Below are positions 1-4,636 of a DNA stretch of 5,544 bases, in pieces; the stretch's first letter is position 1; each line of letters starts with the position of its first letter. Where the stretch lies: NCBI GenBank assembly GCA_019242465.1, contig JAFAVL010000457.1:1-5544 (forward strand). Direction: 5' to 3'. The notes under the pieces are model-generated. The model ran no database searches. It saw only the letters and a list, made by a program, of their open reading frames with translations, and had not been told where the DNA came from. The translations under genes were made by a program, and so were the position numbers. This DNA comes from Chroococcidiopsidaceae cyanobacterium CP_BM_RX_35. Its GTDB lineage: Bacteria; Cyanobacteriota; Cyanobacteriia; Cyanobacteriales; Chroococcidiopsidaceae.

Positions 1-1
1 G

Positions 2-934
2 TTTGCACGAGGGCTCGAAGGTCAGCGCACTCCAGTGCAAGTCAGGTACTTGCTGTTAGAAATCCAGCAGATTGCCAAGCGAACATTTCCTAAGTCAATC
101 GAAATCTACACAGATATATCGCCAACTCTTTGGACTGTCTATGCAGATGCGACTCAACTGCATCAGGTGCTGATGAACTTAGTAGTTAATGCTCGCGATG
201 CGATGCCTGATGGTGGGACTTTGAGCATTCGTGCGGCAAACTTGTTGATTGATGAAAACTACGCCCGGATGAATCTTGATGCCTCTGTGGGTCCCTACAG
301 TGTCATTACTGTCTCGGATATGGGCACGGGAATGTCGCCGGAAATTTTGGAAAGAATCTTTGAACCATTTTTCACCACGAAAGAGGTGGGTAAAGGCACG
401 GGGCTTGGTCTTTCCACAGTAATCGGCATTATTAAAAGCCATGGCGGTTTTGTCAAAGTCGATAGTAAGGTTGGACAAGGCAGCCAATTTCAGGTGTACT
501 TACCAGCAGTGACAGGCAGCCAAACGCAGCTCTCAGAAGACGTGGAACTACTTTCCGGCCAGGGAGAATGGATTCTGGTCGTAGATGACGAAGCTCCAAT
601 TCGAGAGATTACTAAAATCACCTTAGAAGCATTTAATTACAAAGTTTTAATTGCTAATGATGGGATTCAGGCGCTGGCACTGTATGCTCAGCACAAGCAT
701 GAAATCAAGACCGTGTTACTAGATATGATGATGCCAGAAATGGACGGTTTAACCACCATTCGGGCATTGCAAAAAATCAACTCACGAATCAAGATTATTG
801 CTGTCAGCGGACTACCTTCAAGTGACAAGATAGCTACAGCTATGAGCAGTGGTGTGAAAACATTTTTGCCCAAGCCTTACACGACAAAGGAACTACTGAA
901 AACAATTAACGGCATTCTAAAACATCACAAATAG
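2..934 (+). CDS. Hybrid sensor histidine kinase, C-terminal part (HATPase + receiver), 5' truncated by window
   Basis: The frame is open from the first complete codon (position 2), so the gene starts outside the window; the GTG at 35 is internal, not a start. Residues are counted from that GTG. The HATPase_c domain shows the N box (about 43-57, N48 and N52), the G1 box DMGTG (95-99), the F box FEPFFTTK (109-116) and the G2 box GTGLGLS (121-127). A linker follows, then a receiver domain (about 178-298) with acidic pair D184/D185, phospho-acceptor D230, S258 and K280, so all key receiver residues are present. The phospho-accepting H box and any PAS/GAF or membrane sensor must lie upstream. By family knowledge, the ATPase phosphorylates a His in the dimerisation domain, and the phosphate passes to D230. 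No output domain follows the receiver, so a separate Hpt or response regulator is likely the next partner. The signal sensed cannot be told from this part. Confidence 0.93.
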   Translation, partial: FARGLEGQRTPVQVRYLLLEIQQIAKRTFPKSIEIYTDISPTLWTVYADATQLHQVLMNLVVNARDAMPDGGTLSIRAANLLIDENYARMNLDASVGPYSVITVSDMGTGMSPEILERIFEPFFTTKEVGKGTGLGLSTVIGIIKSHGGFVKVDSKVGQGSQFQVYLPAVTGSQTQLSEDVELLSGQGEWILVVDDEAPIREITKITLEAFNYKVLIANDGIQALALYAQHKHEIKTVLLDMMMPEMDGLTTIRALQKINSRIKIIAVSGLPSSDKIATAMSSGVKTFLPKPYTTKELLKTINGILKHHK

Positions 935-978
935 ACGGCTCGGCACTGGTCTACTAAGCGGATATTTTGTATCCCATT

Positions 979-1074
979 TGAGATTCCACTCACCGAAAAT
1001 GAATTAATCGAGGTTCCCAGCTCTCGACTTTATCCATTTCAAACTGGAGCCGTTTTCGGTGGCGTCTGGATCTC
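979..1074. repeat. Imperfect inverted repeat with nested inner hairpin
   Basis: CACCGAAAA (991-999) is the exact reverse complement of TTTTCGGTG (1053-1061). The similarity continues outward imperfectly: GAGATTCCA on the left and TGGATCTC on the right, giving arms of about 21 nt (979-999 and 1053-1074). Inside, TCGAG (1008-1012) pairs with CTCGA (1022-1026), with partial further pairing outward (AAATGAATTA against the complement of TTTATCCATTT). The result is a potential long cruciform or RNA stem-loop. It could be a worn small mobile element (MITE-like) or a structured RNA; neither is proven. Confidence 0.45.
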
Positions 1075-1196
1075 AGATAGACTCTCAAACTTTTTCGGAT
1101 GTCCGGCGTTCAAGCGATATCAAGAAAAGTCTAGAGAAAATTTGACATGCTAGAAGCCTTACCGATTGTAGGTTTCAAAAGATGGATAAAGTCGAG
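1023..1196. repeat. 15-bp exact inverted repeat pair
   Basis: CTCGACTTTATCCAT at 1023-1037 is the perfect reverse complement of ATGGATAAAGTCGAG at 1182-1196. Flanks are also alike in inverted orientation (CAGTTTGAA against GGTTTCAAAAG). Each copy, read in its own direction, opens with ATG and encodes MDKVE. This suggests a duplicated and inverted gene 5' end rather than a chance palindrome. The minus-strand copy runs into a stop after 15 residues (990-1037). Confidence 0.45.
1142..1169 (+). promoter_or_regulatory. Candidate sigma70-type promoter before 1182
   Basis: There is a perfect -35 hexamer TTGACA at 1142-1147. At 16-nt spacing, GATTGT (1164-1169) is a poor -10 that keeps the A at position 2 and the T at position 6. 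It would start transcription a few bases before the ATG at 1182. The weak -10 makes this a guess. Confidence 0.22.
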
Positions 1197-1263
1197 CCCA
1201 GTAGGTATTGCTTTAGTGAGCAAGTTGTAGCTCTAATCCTTGTTAAGACTTTGCGCAGAAAAA
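1182..1263 (+). pseudogene. Possible out-of-frame 5' part of the small protein at 1240-1494
   Basis: An ATG at 1182 opens a frame encoding MDKVEPSRYCFSEQ followed by VVALILVKTLRRK, then reads on out of register and stops soon after. At the A-run 1259-1263, dropping one A would join this frame to the downstream frame as TLRRKFGMDSDY, which reads as continuous helical protein. The combined product would be about 103 residues. I infer either a one-base insertion (pseudogene or sequencing error) or programmed +1 slippage. Without homologues the alternative, that this segment is just upstream non-coding DNA, stands. Confidence 0.35.
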
Positions 1264-1494
1264 TTTGGAATGGACAGCGACTATGTCTTGCAACTCGTTG
1301 AGCGCTACCAGAAGGTAGCGAGCCAGCAGGAACGAAATGACCTTCTCTACCAAATAGCATTCAGCTCGCAAATCTTCACTACTAGAGAGATGGGGCAAAT
1401 TGCTGAGCGAGGTGGGAAACTTTCAGAACAGCAGAGGCAACTGCTGCTTGGTTTCTTAGAGGTTTACTTTAACCTGGATTGGGGTGGAATTTAG
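1240..1494 (+). CDS. Small helical protein of unknown function
   Basis: This is an 84-residue frame starting at TTG 1240; in-frame TAG/TAA codons lie just upstream (TAA 1234-1236). An ATG at 1270 (protein starting MDSDYVLQL, 74 residues) is an equally good start, and neither has a clear ribosome binding site. The poor starts fit the idea that the real N-terminus is in another frame from ATG 1182. The sequence is rich in amphipathic helix (VLQLVERYQKVASQQ, then REMGQIAERGGKLSEQQ) with a C-terminal helix LLLGFLEVYFNLDWGGI. There is no signal peptide, no membrane span, and no cysteine or zinc motif. I do not recognise the family. It stands alone between the kinase and the higBA operon. Confidence 0.5.
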   Translation: MLRLCAEKFGMDSDYVLQLVERYQKVASQQERNDLLYQIAFSSQIFTTREMGQIAERGGKLSEQQRQLLLGFLEVYFNLDWGGI

Positions 1495-1500
1495 GGAGGA

Positions 1501-1577
1501 GAGTCGCAGGCTGTGCCCTATTGGGAATATAGCTGCTACCAAGCGCCGGCGCTGCTCCAAGGCTACCAGCCCGACTC
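1501..1577. repeat. Stem-loop with inner 12-bp palindrome in the spacer before higB
   Basis: GAGTCGCAGGCTG (1501-1513) pairs with CAGCCCGACTC (1567-1577) apart from two unpaired bases. The loop contains AGCGCCGGCGCT (1542-1553), a perfect 12-bp palindrome, and the related repeats GCTGCTACC / GGCTACC. The structure begins seven bases after the stop at 1494. It could stop or protect the upstream transcript, but there is no T-run after it, so I do not call it a terminator outright. Confidence 0.4.
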
Positions 1578-1636
1578 TAAGAGGGGTATGACAACGATCC
1601 TGGTAAAAATGACCCATAGTAGTAGGAAATACGTGC

Positions 1637-1668
1637 TTGACACAAGGTTCTCATTTTGAGAAGATAAC
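1637..1668 (+). promoter_or_regulatory. Candidate higBA promoter
   Basis: There is a perfect -35 hexamer TTGACA at 1637-1642. The best -10 is GATAAC (1663-1668, four of six matches), but spacing is 20 nt, longer than the ideal 17. The start of transcription would fall about 10-15 nt before the higB ATG at 1688, leaving a very short leader. The long spacer is unusual; repressor-controlled promoters are often imperfect in this way. Confidence 0.35.
1648..1662. promoter_or_regulatory. Operator-like palindrome in the higBA promoter
   Basis: TTCTCA-TTT-TGAGAA is a perfect 6-bp inverted repeat with a 3-nt centre. It sits between the candidate -35 and -10 boxes. HigA-type antitoxins are known to bind palindromes over their own promoter, so this is the best candidate for the HigA/HigBA binding site. 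The assignment is by position and symmetry only. Confidence 0.42.
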
Positions 1669-1687
1669 AATATGTCAAGTCCGCTCT

Positions 1688-1975
1688 ATGCATATTATTA
1701 GCCGGAAAAGCCTGCTTGAATTTTCTCAGAAACATGCTGATGCCTTCACTCCTCTTGACGACTGGTACCGAACAGCTAAAGCAGCTAAGTGGAAGAACTT
1801 GCTCGAAGTTCGAGAATCTTATCCTCATGCCGATCCAGTTAGCAAGTATACAGTTTTTAATATCAAAGGTAATGACTATCGATTAATTGTCGAAATCAAC
1901 TATCGAAAACAGACAATTTATATAAGGTATGTATTGACTCACCCGGAATACGACAGGGGGGATTGGAAAAGATGA
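1688..1975 (+). CDS. higB: HigB-family type II toxin (RelE-fold mRNA endoribonuclease)
   Basis: The 95-residue product begins MHIISRKSLLEF, the usual N-terminus of the HigB_toxin (PF09907) family. Other family hallmarks are DDWYRTAKAAKWKN (24-37), the central strand pair FNIKGNDYRLIVEINYR (57-73) and the C-terminal IRYVLTHPEYDR (79-90). Length matches the family (about 95-105). The frame is open further up to a TTG at 1637, but that TTG is part of the likely -35 box, so ATG 1688 is preferred; no strong ribosome binding site precedes it. In the family the protein cleaves mRNA, often on the ribosome, slowing growth when free of antitoxin. Toxin-first order and the ATGA overlap with the next gene are typical of higBA. 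The reading frame is intact with no sign of inactivation. Target specificity cannot be read from the sequence. Confidence 0.93.
   Translation: MHIISRKSLLEFSQKHADAFTPLDDWYRTAKAAKWKNLLEVRESYPHADPVSKYTVFNIKGNDYRLIVEINYRKQTIYIRYVLTHPEYDRGDWKR
1955..1961 (+). promoter_or_regulatory. Ribosome binding site for higA
   Basis: AGGGGGG lies inside the end of higB, 10 nt before ATG 1972. It supports that start over the in-frame TTG at 1963, which would leave no room for the site. Confidence 0.5.
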
Positions 1976-2373
1976 CAGTTGCATTAGATCAGGAATCCTA
2001 TGGAAAATTACTGGTCGAAACCTTACCACAGGTGATTGAAACCGAGGAGGAGAATGAGCGCTTGTTGGCTATAGTGCAAAAACTCATGGCTAAAGGTGAC
2101 AATCTCTCTCCCGAAGAAGATAAGCTTTTTGATTTGCTAGTCACCCTCATTGAAAAGTTTGAGGATGAACACTATCAGCTAAATGCCTCAACTCCTCACT
2201 CTCTTCTCCAGCACTTAATGGAAGCCCGCGATCTCAAACAGTCAGATCTAGTAGGCATCCTTGGCTCTAAGGGTGTGATATCAGAAGTCATTAATGGGAA
2301 AAGGGGAATCAGCAAAGCTCAGGCTAAGGCATTGGGAGAGTTCTTTCAAGTATCCCCGGCTTTATTTTTATAA
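1972..2373 (+). CDS. higA: HigA-type antitoxin with C-terminal helix-turn-helix (COG5499-like)
   Basis: A 133-residue protein starts at ATG 1972, which overlaps the higB stop (ATGA), indicating translational coupling. The N-terminal half (1-72) is acidic and helical (for example ETEEENERLLAIVQKLM at 23-39), a plausible toxin-binding part. The C-terminal half is a Cro/C1-type helix-turn-helix: LLQHLMEARDLKQSDLVGIL (78-97), then SKGVISEVINGKRGISKAQ (99-117) with the recognition helix around 101-108, and ALGEFFQVSPALFL (120-133). This arrangement fits the longer HigA class that pairs with PF09907 toxins. It should neutralise HigB by binding and repress the operon through the HTH; the palindrome at 1648-1662 is the likely target. 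The frame is complete. Confidence 0.92.
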   Translation: MTVALDQESYGKLLVETLPQVIETEEENERLLAIVQKLMAKGDNLSPEEDKLFDLLVTLIEKFEDEHYQLNASTPHSLLQHLMEARDLKQSDLVGILGSKGVISEVINGKRGISKAQAKALGEFFQVSPALFL

Positions 2374-2384
2374 CTAGTAAATCT

Positions 2385-2415
2385 AGGTTGAAGGCGTGCG
2401 TTCTCACTTCAATTT
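2385..2415 (+). terminator. Weak terminator-like hairpin after higA
   Basis: TTGAAG (2388-2393) pairs with CTTCAA (2407-2412). In RNA the stem can extend by two G-U pairs and one A-U pair, giving about 9 bp with a 13-nt loop, and TTT follows. The position, 12 nt after the higA stop, is right for an operon end. The stem is AT-rich and the T-run short, so it would be inefficient. Confidence 0.3.
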
Positions 2416-2586
2416 GTGGGAACTATAAGGGCAGCAGTCGCTGAATCTAAAAAGGTGCATGACTACGATCCGACGCAACTAAATGACCTGGAAATGCTAC
2501 AACTCATTGCTTTGGGTCTAATTCCCTATCTAGAGCGGGTCTTAGCTCCCCACTCGCAGGGGAAATTAGTTGAATGGAAGCATTAG
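2416..2586 (+). CDS. Small orphan reading frame, possibly a gene remnant
   Basis: This 56-codon frame starts at GTG 2416 and ends at TAG 2584. Its sequence reads like real protein: the middle and end, DYDPTQLNDLEMLQLIALG (16-34) then LIPYLERVLAPHSQGKL (35-51), alternate hydrophobic and charged residues and are not low complexity. There is no good ribosome binding site, and the start codon overlaps the end of the hairpin after higA, so it may be the tail of a decayed larger gene. The frame is closed upstream by TGA at 2389-2391. I do not recognise the family. It runs convergently into the minus-strand remnants downstream. Confidence 0.38.
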   Translation: MGTIRAAVAESKKVHDYDPTQLNDLEMLQLIALGLIPYLERVLAPHSQGKLVEWKH

Positions 2587-2624
2587 AGTTTCTGTAGCAG
2601 CAACATTAATGCCTTCTTTACTAA

Positions 2625-2840
2625 CTACAAGCGAAACGTGCTTTTCAGTATTTTAGAATCCATTCCAATACGCCGGAGAACCTCTATTGCCCGTGCTTGT
2701 CGGACAGCTTTAGAGGCATCATGTAGATAAAGGATGAGGTTGGTGTTAGCAAGTATAGCGACATGATTAGAGGAAACACACTTGCGGTTAGTTTGGGTTA
2801 GAAAATCTTCCTCAAGAACTTCTTCAAGAGTAAATGGCGG
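2625..2840 (-). pseudogene. Second-frame fragment fused to the DUF29 remnant
   Basis: In a different minus-strand frame from the DUF29 start, the sequence continues as PPFTLEEVLEEDFLTQTN and then VSSNHVAILANTNLILYLHD followed by KAVRQARAIEVLRRIGMDSK, ending at TAG. The frame is open back to a GTG at 2903, but upstream of about 2840 it simply overlaps the DUF29 N-terminus, so that start is not credible. After about 2660 a further frame (EKHVSLVVSKEGINVAA, ending with TAA at 2566-2568) looks like a continuation, implying another frameshift. The protein-like quality suggests an old gene, but I cannot name the family. Normal DUF29 proteins would be expected to continue with a conserved EEIE-type segment, and this does not match it. 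Confidence 0.35.
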
Positions 2841-2935
2841 TTCTGATAATCCAGATGTGCTAAATCTTTGGTTTTCAGCGCTTGAACTGTTTGTTTTGTC
2901 CACTCGTAAAAATCTTTGTAAAGAGATATACTCAT
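2798..2935 (-). pseudogene. DUF29-family gene, N-terminal remnant
   Basis: ATG 2935 opens a frame with MSISLYKDFYEWTKQTVQAL followed by KTKDLAHLDYQN, which matches the characteristic start of DUF29 proteins (LYxxDFYxW, then a helix, then LD). Full members are about 140-160 residues. Here the frame stops at 45 residues, and the last 13 (RHLLLKKFLRKIF) no longer fit the family, so the gene is broken by a frameshift or deletion junction near 2840. DUF29 is of unknown function and exists in many copies in cyanobacterial genomes. The gene lies downstream of the Uma2 gene on the same strand, separated by about 90 bases. Family assignment is from memory of the consensus. Confidence 0.6.
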
Positions 2936-3024
2936 ACGTAGTCTCATTAAGTTAAGGTATTGTGCACTCTAGCCCACCAGATAATATTTGCCCCTCTCAC
3001 TCTTAGAAATTAGTTAAATGAAAA

Positions 3025-3597
3025 TCATGGAAAAAACTCCTTGAGTAATACTTCAATTTCTGGAAAAGCCAGCAGGTGGATGCTGCTTAGATCGCTCAAA
3101 ATATCCTTTTGAGTGTAATCTCCAGACATCGGCTTTCTAAAGATGTAAACTTGCCGCTCATTTAAATCTACCACCCAATAGTCTTGGATTAGGGCACGAG
3201 CGTAGACTTTAGCTTTAATCGTGAGGTCGTATTGCAAAGTGGCATCCGAAATTTCAATAATTAGGTAAACGTCTTCAGGCACAGGATGGCGCTCTGCATA
3301 ACGCTGAGGCGGAGAAATCACCACGGAAATGACCGGCTCTGGCTCTGAACGTATATTCAGATGAATAGGATCTTGAGTTCGGACCAGCGCTACACCCTTT
3401 AGTAACTCTTCAAGATAAGCTGAGGCAAGCTTACCAACTAAGACATGTGGAGGATTCTTCGCCGCCATTGAGATTACTTCGCCCTCAATCAATTCAACTC
3501 TTTCATCCGGGGCAAGAATTCCAGCTTTCACCATGAGGTAATACTCATCGACAGTCCAAAGTCTGGTTGTCGGTAGCTTCTCCGACGTGAGGGTCAT
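3025..3597 (-). CDS. Uma2-family (DUF820) PD-(D/E)XK nuclease-like protein
   Basis: A 190-residue protein of the usual Uma2 length (180-200). Family landmarks: LWTVDEYYLMVKAGILAPDE (13-32), the ERVELIEGEVI strand (32-42), the PPQRYAERHP loop (96-105), VYLIIEISDATLQYD (110-124) with E115, the lysine region IKAKVYAR (127-134) and DYWVVDL (139-145). The fold is that of restriction-type nucleases. Odd feature: the motif normally ending in proline-aspartate before the hydrophobic strand (PDIAVV-like) reads EPVISVV here, so the expected active-site aspartate is V89 (codon at 3331-3333). The usual glycine in the ARAGI segment is also replaced (ARALI). The protein may thus be impaired. ATG 3597 is well supported by GGAGG 6 nt upstream. 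In vivo function of Uma2 proteins in cyanobacteria is unclear; they occur in dozens of copies, often near mobile DNA. Confidence 0.9.
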   Translation of the reverse strand: MTLTSEKLPTTRLWTVDEYYLMVKAGILAPDERVELIEGEVISMAAKNPPHVLVGKLASAYLEELLKGVALVRTQDPIHLNIRSEPEPVISVVISPPQRYAERHPVPEDVYLIIEISDATLQYDLTIKAKVYARALIQDYWVVDLNERQVYIFRKPMSGDYTQKDILSDLSSIHLLAFPEIEVLLKEFFP

Positions 3598-3603
3598 GGT
3601 ATG

Positions 3604-3608
3604 CCTCC
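3604..3608 (-). promoter_or_regulatory. Ribosome binding site of the Uma2 gene
   Basis: GGAGG on the minus strand lies 6 nt upstream of ATG 3597. It is the strongest Shine-Dalgarno match to a start in this window and fixes the start of the Uma2 gene. Confidence 0.7.
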
Positions 3609-3641
3609 AGCGATATCCTTCTCTTCCTCTAAGCTACCACC

Positions 3642-3905
3642 CTACTCGTTAGAGTCGTGCTCGCTAGTCGTCGAGAACTCAGTTGGAGGGCGCTGGTTAC
3701 TCCAAGCCCACCATACGCAACCACAGTGACACCTGTAAAACTCCTGCCATTTGCGGTGACGATCCTCAGTCATCACAGGCGATCGCCGATTGAGCCAGAC
3801 TTGCTCGGCTTCCCGACTGCTAGAACGGCAGTTGGGACAGTAAAACTCATAAGCGTGAATTGCCTTATTAGTCCATTCAGGTGGGGTGGGATCGAAAGCG
3901 TCCAT
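3642..3905 (-). CDS. Small zinc-ribbon-like protein of unknown function
   Basis: An 87-residue protein with CPNC (C23, C26) and, after a 32-residue spacer, CHCGC (C59, C61, C63). Such paired cysteine knuckles usually bind one zinc ion. The region between is basic and polar (NRRSPVMTEDRHRKWQEFYR), and the second knuckle is followed by VWWAWSNQRPP, rich in tryptophan. There is no signal peptide or membrane span, so it should be cytoplasmic. The C-terminal 13 residues are polar and likely disordered. The start ATG 3905 has no good ribosome binding site. The gene lies 44 bases upstream of the Uma2 gene on the same strand and may be co-transcribed with it. The opposite strand is also open here (3657-4013), but the cysteine pattern favours this strand. 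I do not recognise a named family; RNA or DNA binding or a redox role are guesses. Confidence 0.7.
   Translation of the reverse strand: MDAFDPTPPEWTNKAIHAYEFYCPNCRSSSREAEQVWLNRRSPVMTEDRHRKWQEFYRCHCGCVWWAWSNQRPPTEFSTTSEHDSNE
3778..3787. repeat. HIP1 octamer (extended GGCGATCGCC)
   Basis: GCGATCGC at 3779-3786, extended to the 10-bp palindrome common in cyanobacteria. It lies inside the zinc-ribbon gene. Confidence 0.85.
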
Positions 3906-3932
3906 GCAAAGAAATTCCTAGTTCCAATCGCC

Positions 3933-3953
3933 TATTATCATCTCTTATATAAA
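3933..3953. promoter_or_regulatory. AT-rich divergent promoter region
   Basis: The 64-bp spacer between the divergent starts at 3905 (-) and 3970 (+) contains TATTAT (3933-3938) and TATATAAA (3946-3953), including the palindrome TTATATAA. Read on +, TATAAA or TATATA could be the -10 box for the DUF3318 gene; read on -, GATAAT (3934-3939) could serve the zinc-ribbon gene. No good -35 box is seen for either. Confidence 0.35.
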
Positions 3954-3969
3954 GTAGTAGGGTGTTTCC

Positions 3970-4608
3970 ATGAACTATTCTTCCTACTCCCCAGCAATGG
4001 AGCCAACTACTGAAATTCGTCGCTTGCTAGATTTAATGCCAGCTTCTGGTCGGATGATGACCAAAATCGTTAACAAGCCGGAGCAGGCAAAAGTGATTGA
4101 CAGCCCCTTTCCACTGCCCTGGAACCGAGAGCGTCCCATATATATCAATTTTGATTTGTGGCGTCGTCTGCCCAAACAGCAACGCGACTTACTGCTTTTG
4201 AGCAAGGTTAGCTGGCTCATCGGAGTTAAATGGTTTAAACCAGATATCTATCAAGGTGTGGCGGTGGCAGGATCTTTAGGGGCTGTAGTGGAACTAGTAC
4301 AGCACGATGCAGTAGGCGTACTAGTTGCTGGGGGACTGAGTGTGATCGCTCTTTCTCGCATCTGGCGTACTAACCACAGTTCCCAGTCAGAACTAACTGC
4401 TGATGAAGCAGCTATCCAGGTGGCGCAACGGCGCGGCTACAATGAAACCGAGGCGGCTGGACACCTACTTGCGGCTATTGAGTCGGTGTTTCGGCTGGAA
4501 GGGCGTTCTGGCATGAATTTTACTGAGTTAATTCGTAGCCAAAACCTGCGGGCGATCGCTGGACGGTCGCCAGTAGGTGTCCCCCAAAGTATTAAAGATG
4601 AAGTCTGA
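3970..4608 (+). CDS. DUF3318 family membrane protein (cyanobacterial)
   Basis: A 212-residue protein matching the cyanobacterial DUF3318 family: EIRRLLDLMPASGRMMTKIV (15-34), then FPLPWNRERPIYINFDLW (47-64), LPKQQRDLLLLSKVSWLIGV (67-86), KWFKPDIYQGV (87-97), a hydrophobic stretch about 94-128 broken by ELVQHDAV (one hairpin or two short membrane segments), and ADEAAIQVAQRRGY (144-157) in the soluble C-terminal part. Start ATG 3970 has a modest AGGG upstream; family members often begin close to MEPTTEI, so ATG 3997 is a real alternative (203 residues). Function is unknown. The segment from E141 (ExxADEAA) resembles the third zinc-ligand motif of M48 proteases, but the HExxH motif is absent. 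Divergent from the zinc-ribbon gene, and followed by a hairpin before cofH. Confidence 0.88.
   Translation: MNYSSYSPAMEPTTEIRRLLDLMPASGRMMTKIVNKPEQAKVIDSPFPLPWNRERPIYINFDLWRRLPKQQRDLLLLSKVSWLIGVKWFKPDIYQGVAVAGSLGAVVELVQHDAVGVLVAGGLSVIALSRIWRTNHSSQSELTADEAAIQVAQRRGYNETEAAGHLLAAIESVFRLEGRSGMNFTELIRSQNLRAIAGRSPVGVPQSIKDEV
4552..4559. repeat. HIP1 octamer
   Basis: GCGATCGC inside the DUF3318 gene, near its 3' end. Confidence 0.85.
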
Positions 4609-4636
4609 GAAATCTCTGCCTACCACCTGATATTTT

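Larger units (their letters stand above)
935..1181. other. Non-coding stretch with nested inverted repeats
   Basis: I see no convincing gene between the kinase stop and position 1182. The kinase frame stays open for 72 codons after its TAG (to TAG at 1151-1153), but that stretch has no ATG or GTG and no recognisable family, so I treat it as chance. What the region does hold is inverted-repeat structure, listed separately, and a perfect TTGACA at 1142-1147. No U-tract terminator is visible directly after the kinase. Confidence 0.6.

Noticed and set aside
179..873. Minus-strand frames opposite the kinase ATPase and receiver domains.
   Set aside because: They are antisense to conserved N, G1, F and G2 boxes and receiver motifs, with no independent support.
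935..1153. Kinase frame stays open for 72 codons beyond its TAG stop, hinting at read-through or a separate small gene.
   Set aside because: There is no ATG or GTG start, no ribosome binding site and no recognisable motif, and the stretch overlaps the inverted repeats. An open run of this length occurs by chance a few times in a hundred.
1637..1687. Extended HigB start at TTG 1637.
   Set aside because: The TTG is part of a consensus -35 TTGACA, and the family N-terminus begins at MHIISRK (1688).
1577..1828. 83-codon frame on - overlapping higB.
   Set aside because: It is antisense to a clear HigB toxin and its promoter, with no motif of its own.
3657..4013. 118-codon frame on + opposite the zinc-ribbon gene and running into DUF3318.
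   Set aside because: It has no family resemblance and overlaps the DUF3318 start. The opposite strand has an organised cysteine pattern, so this is a shadow.
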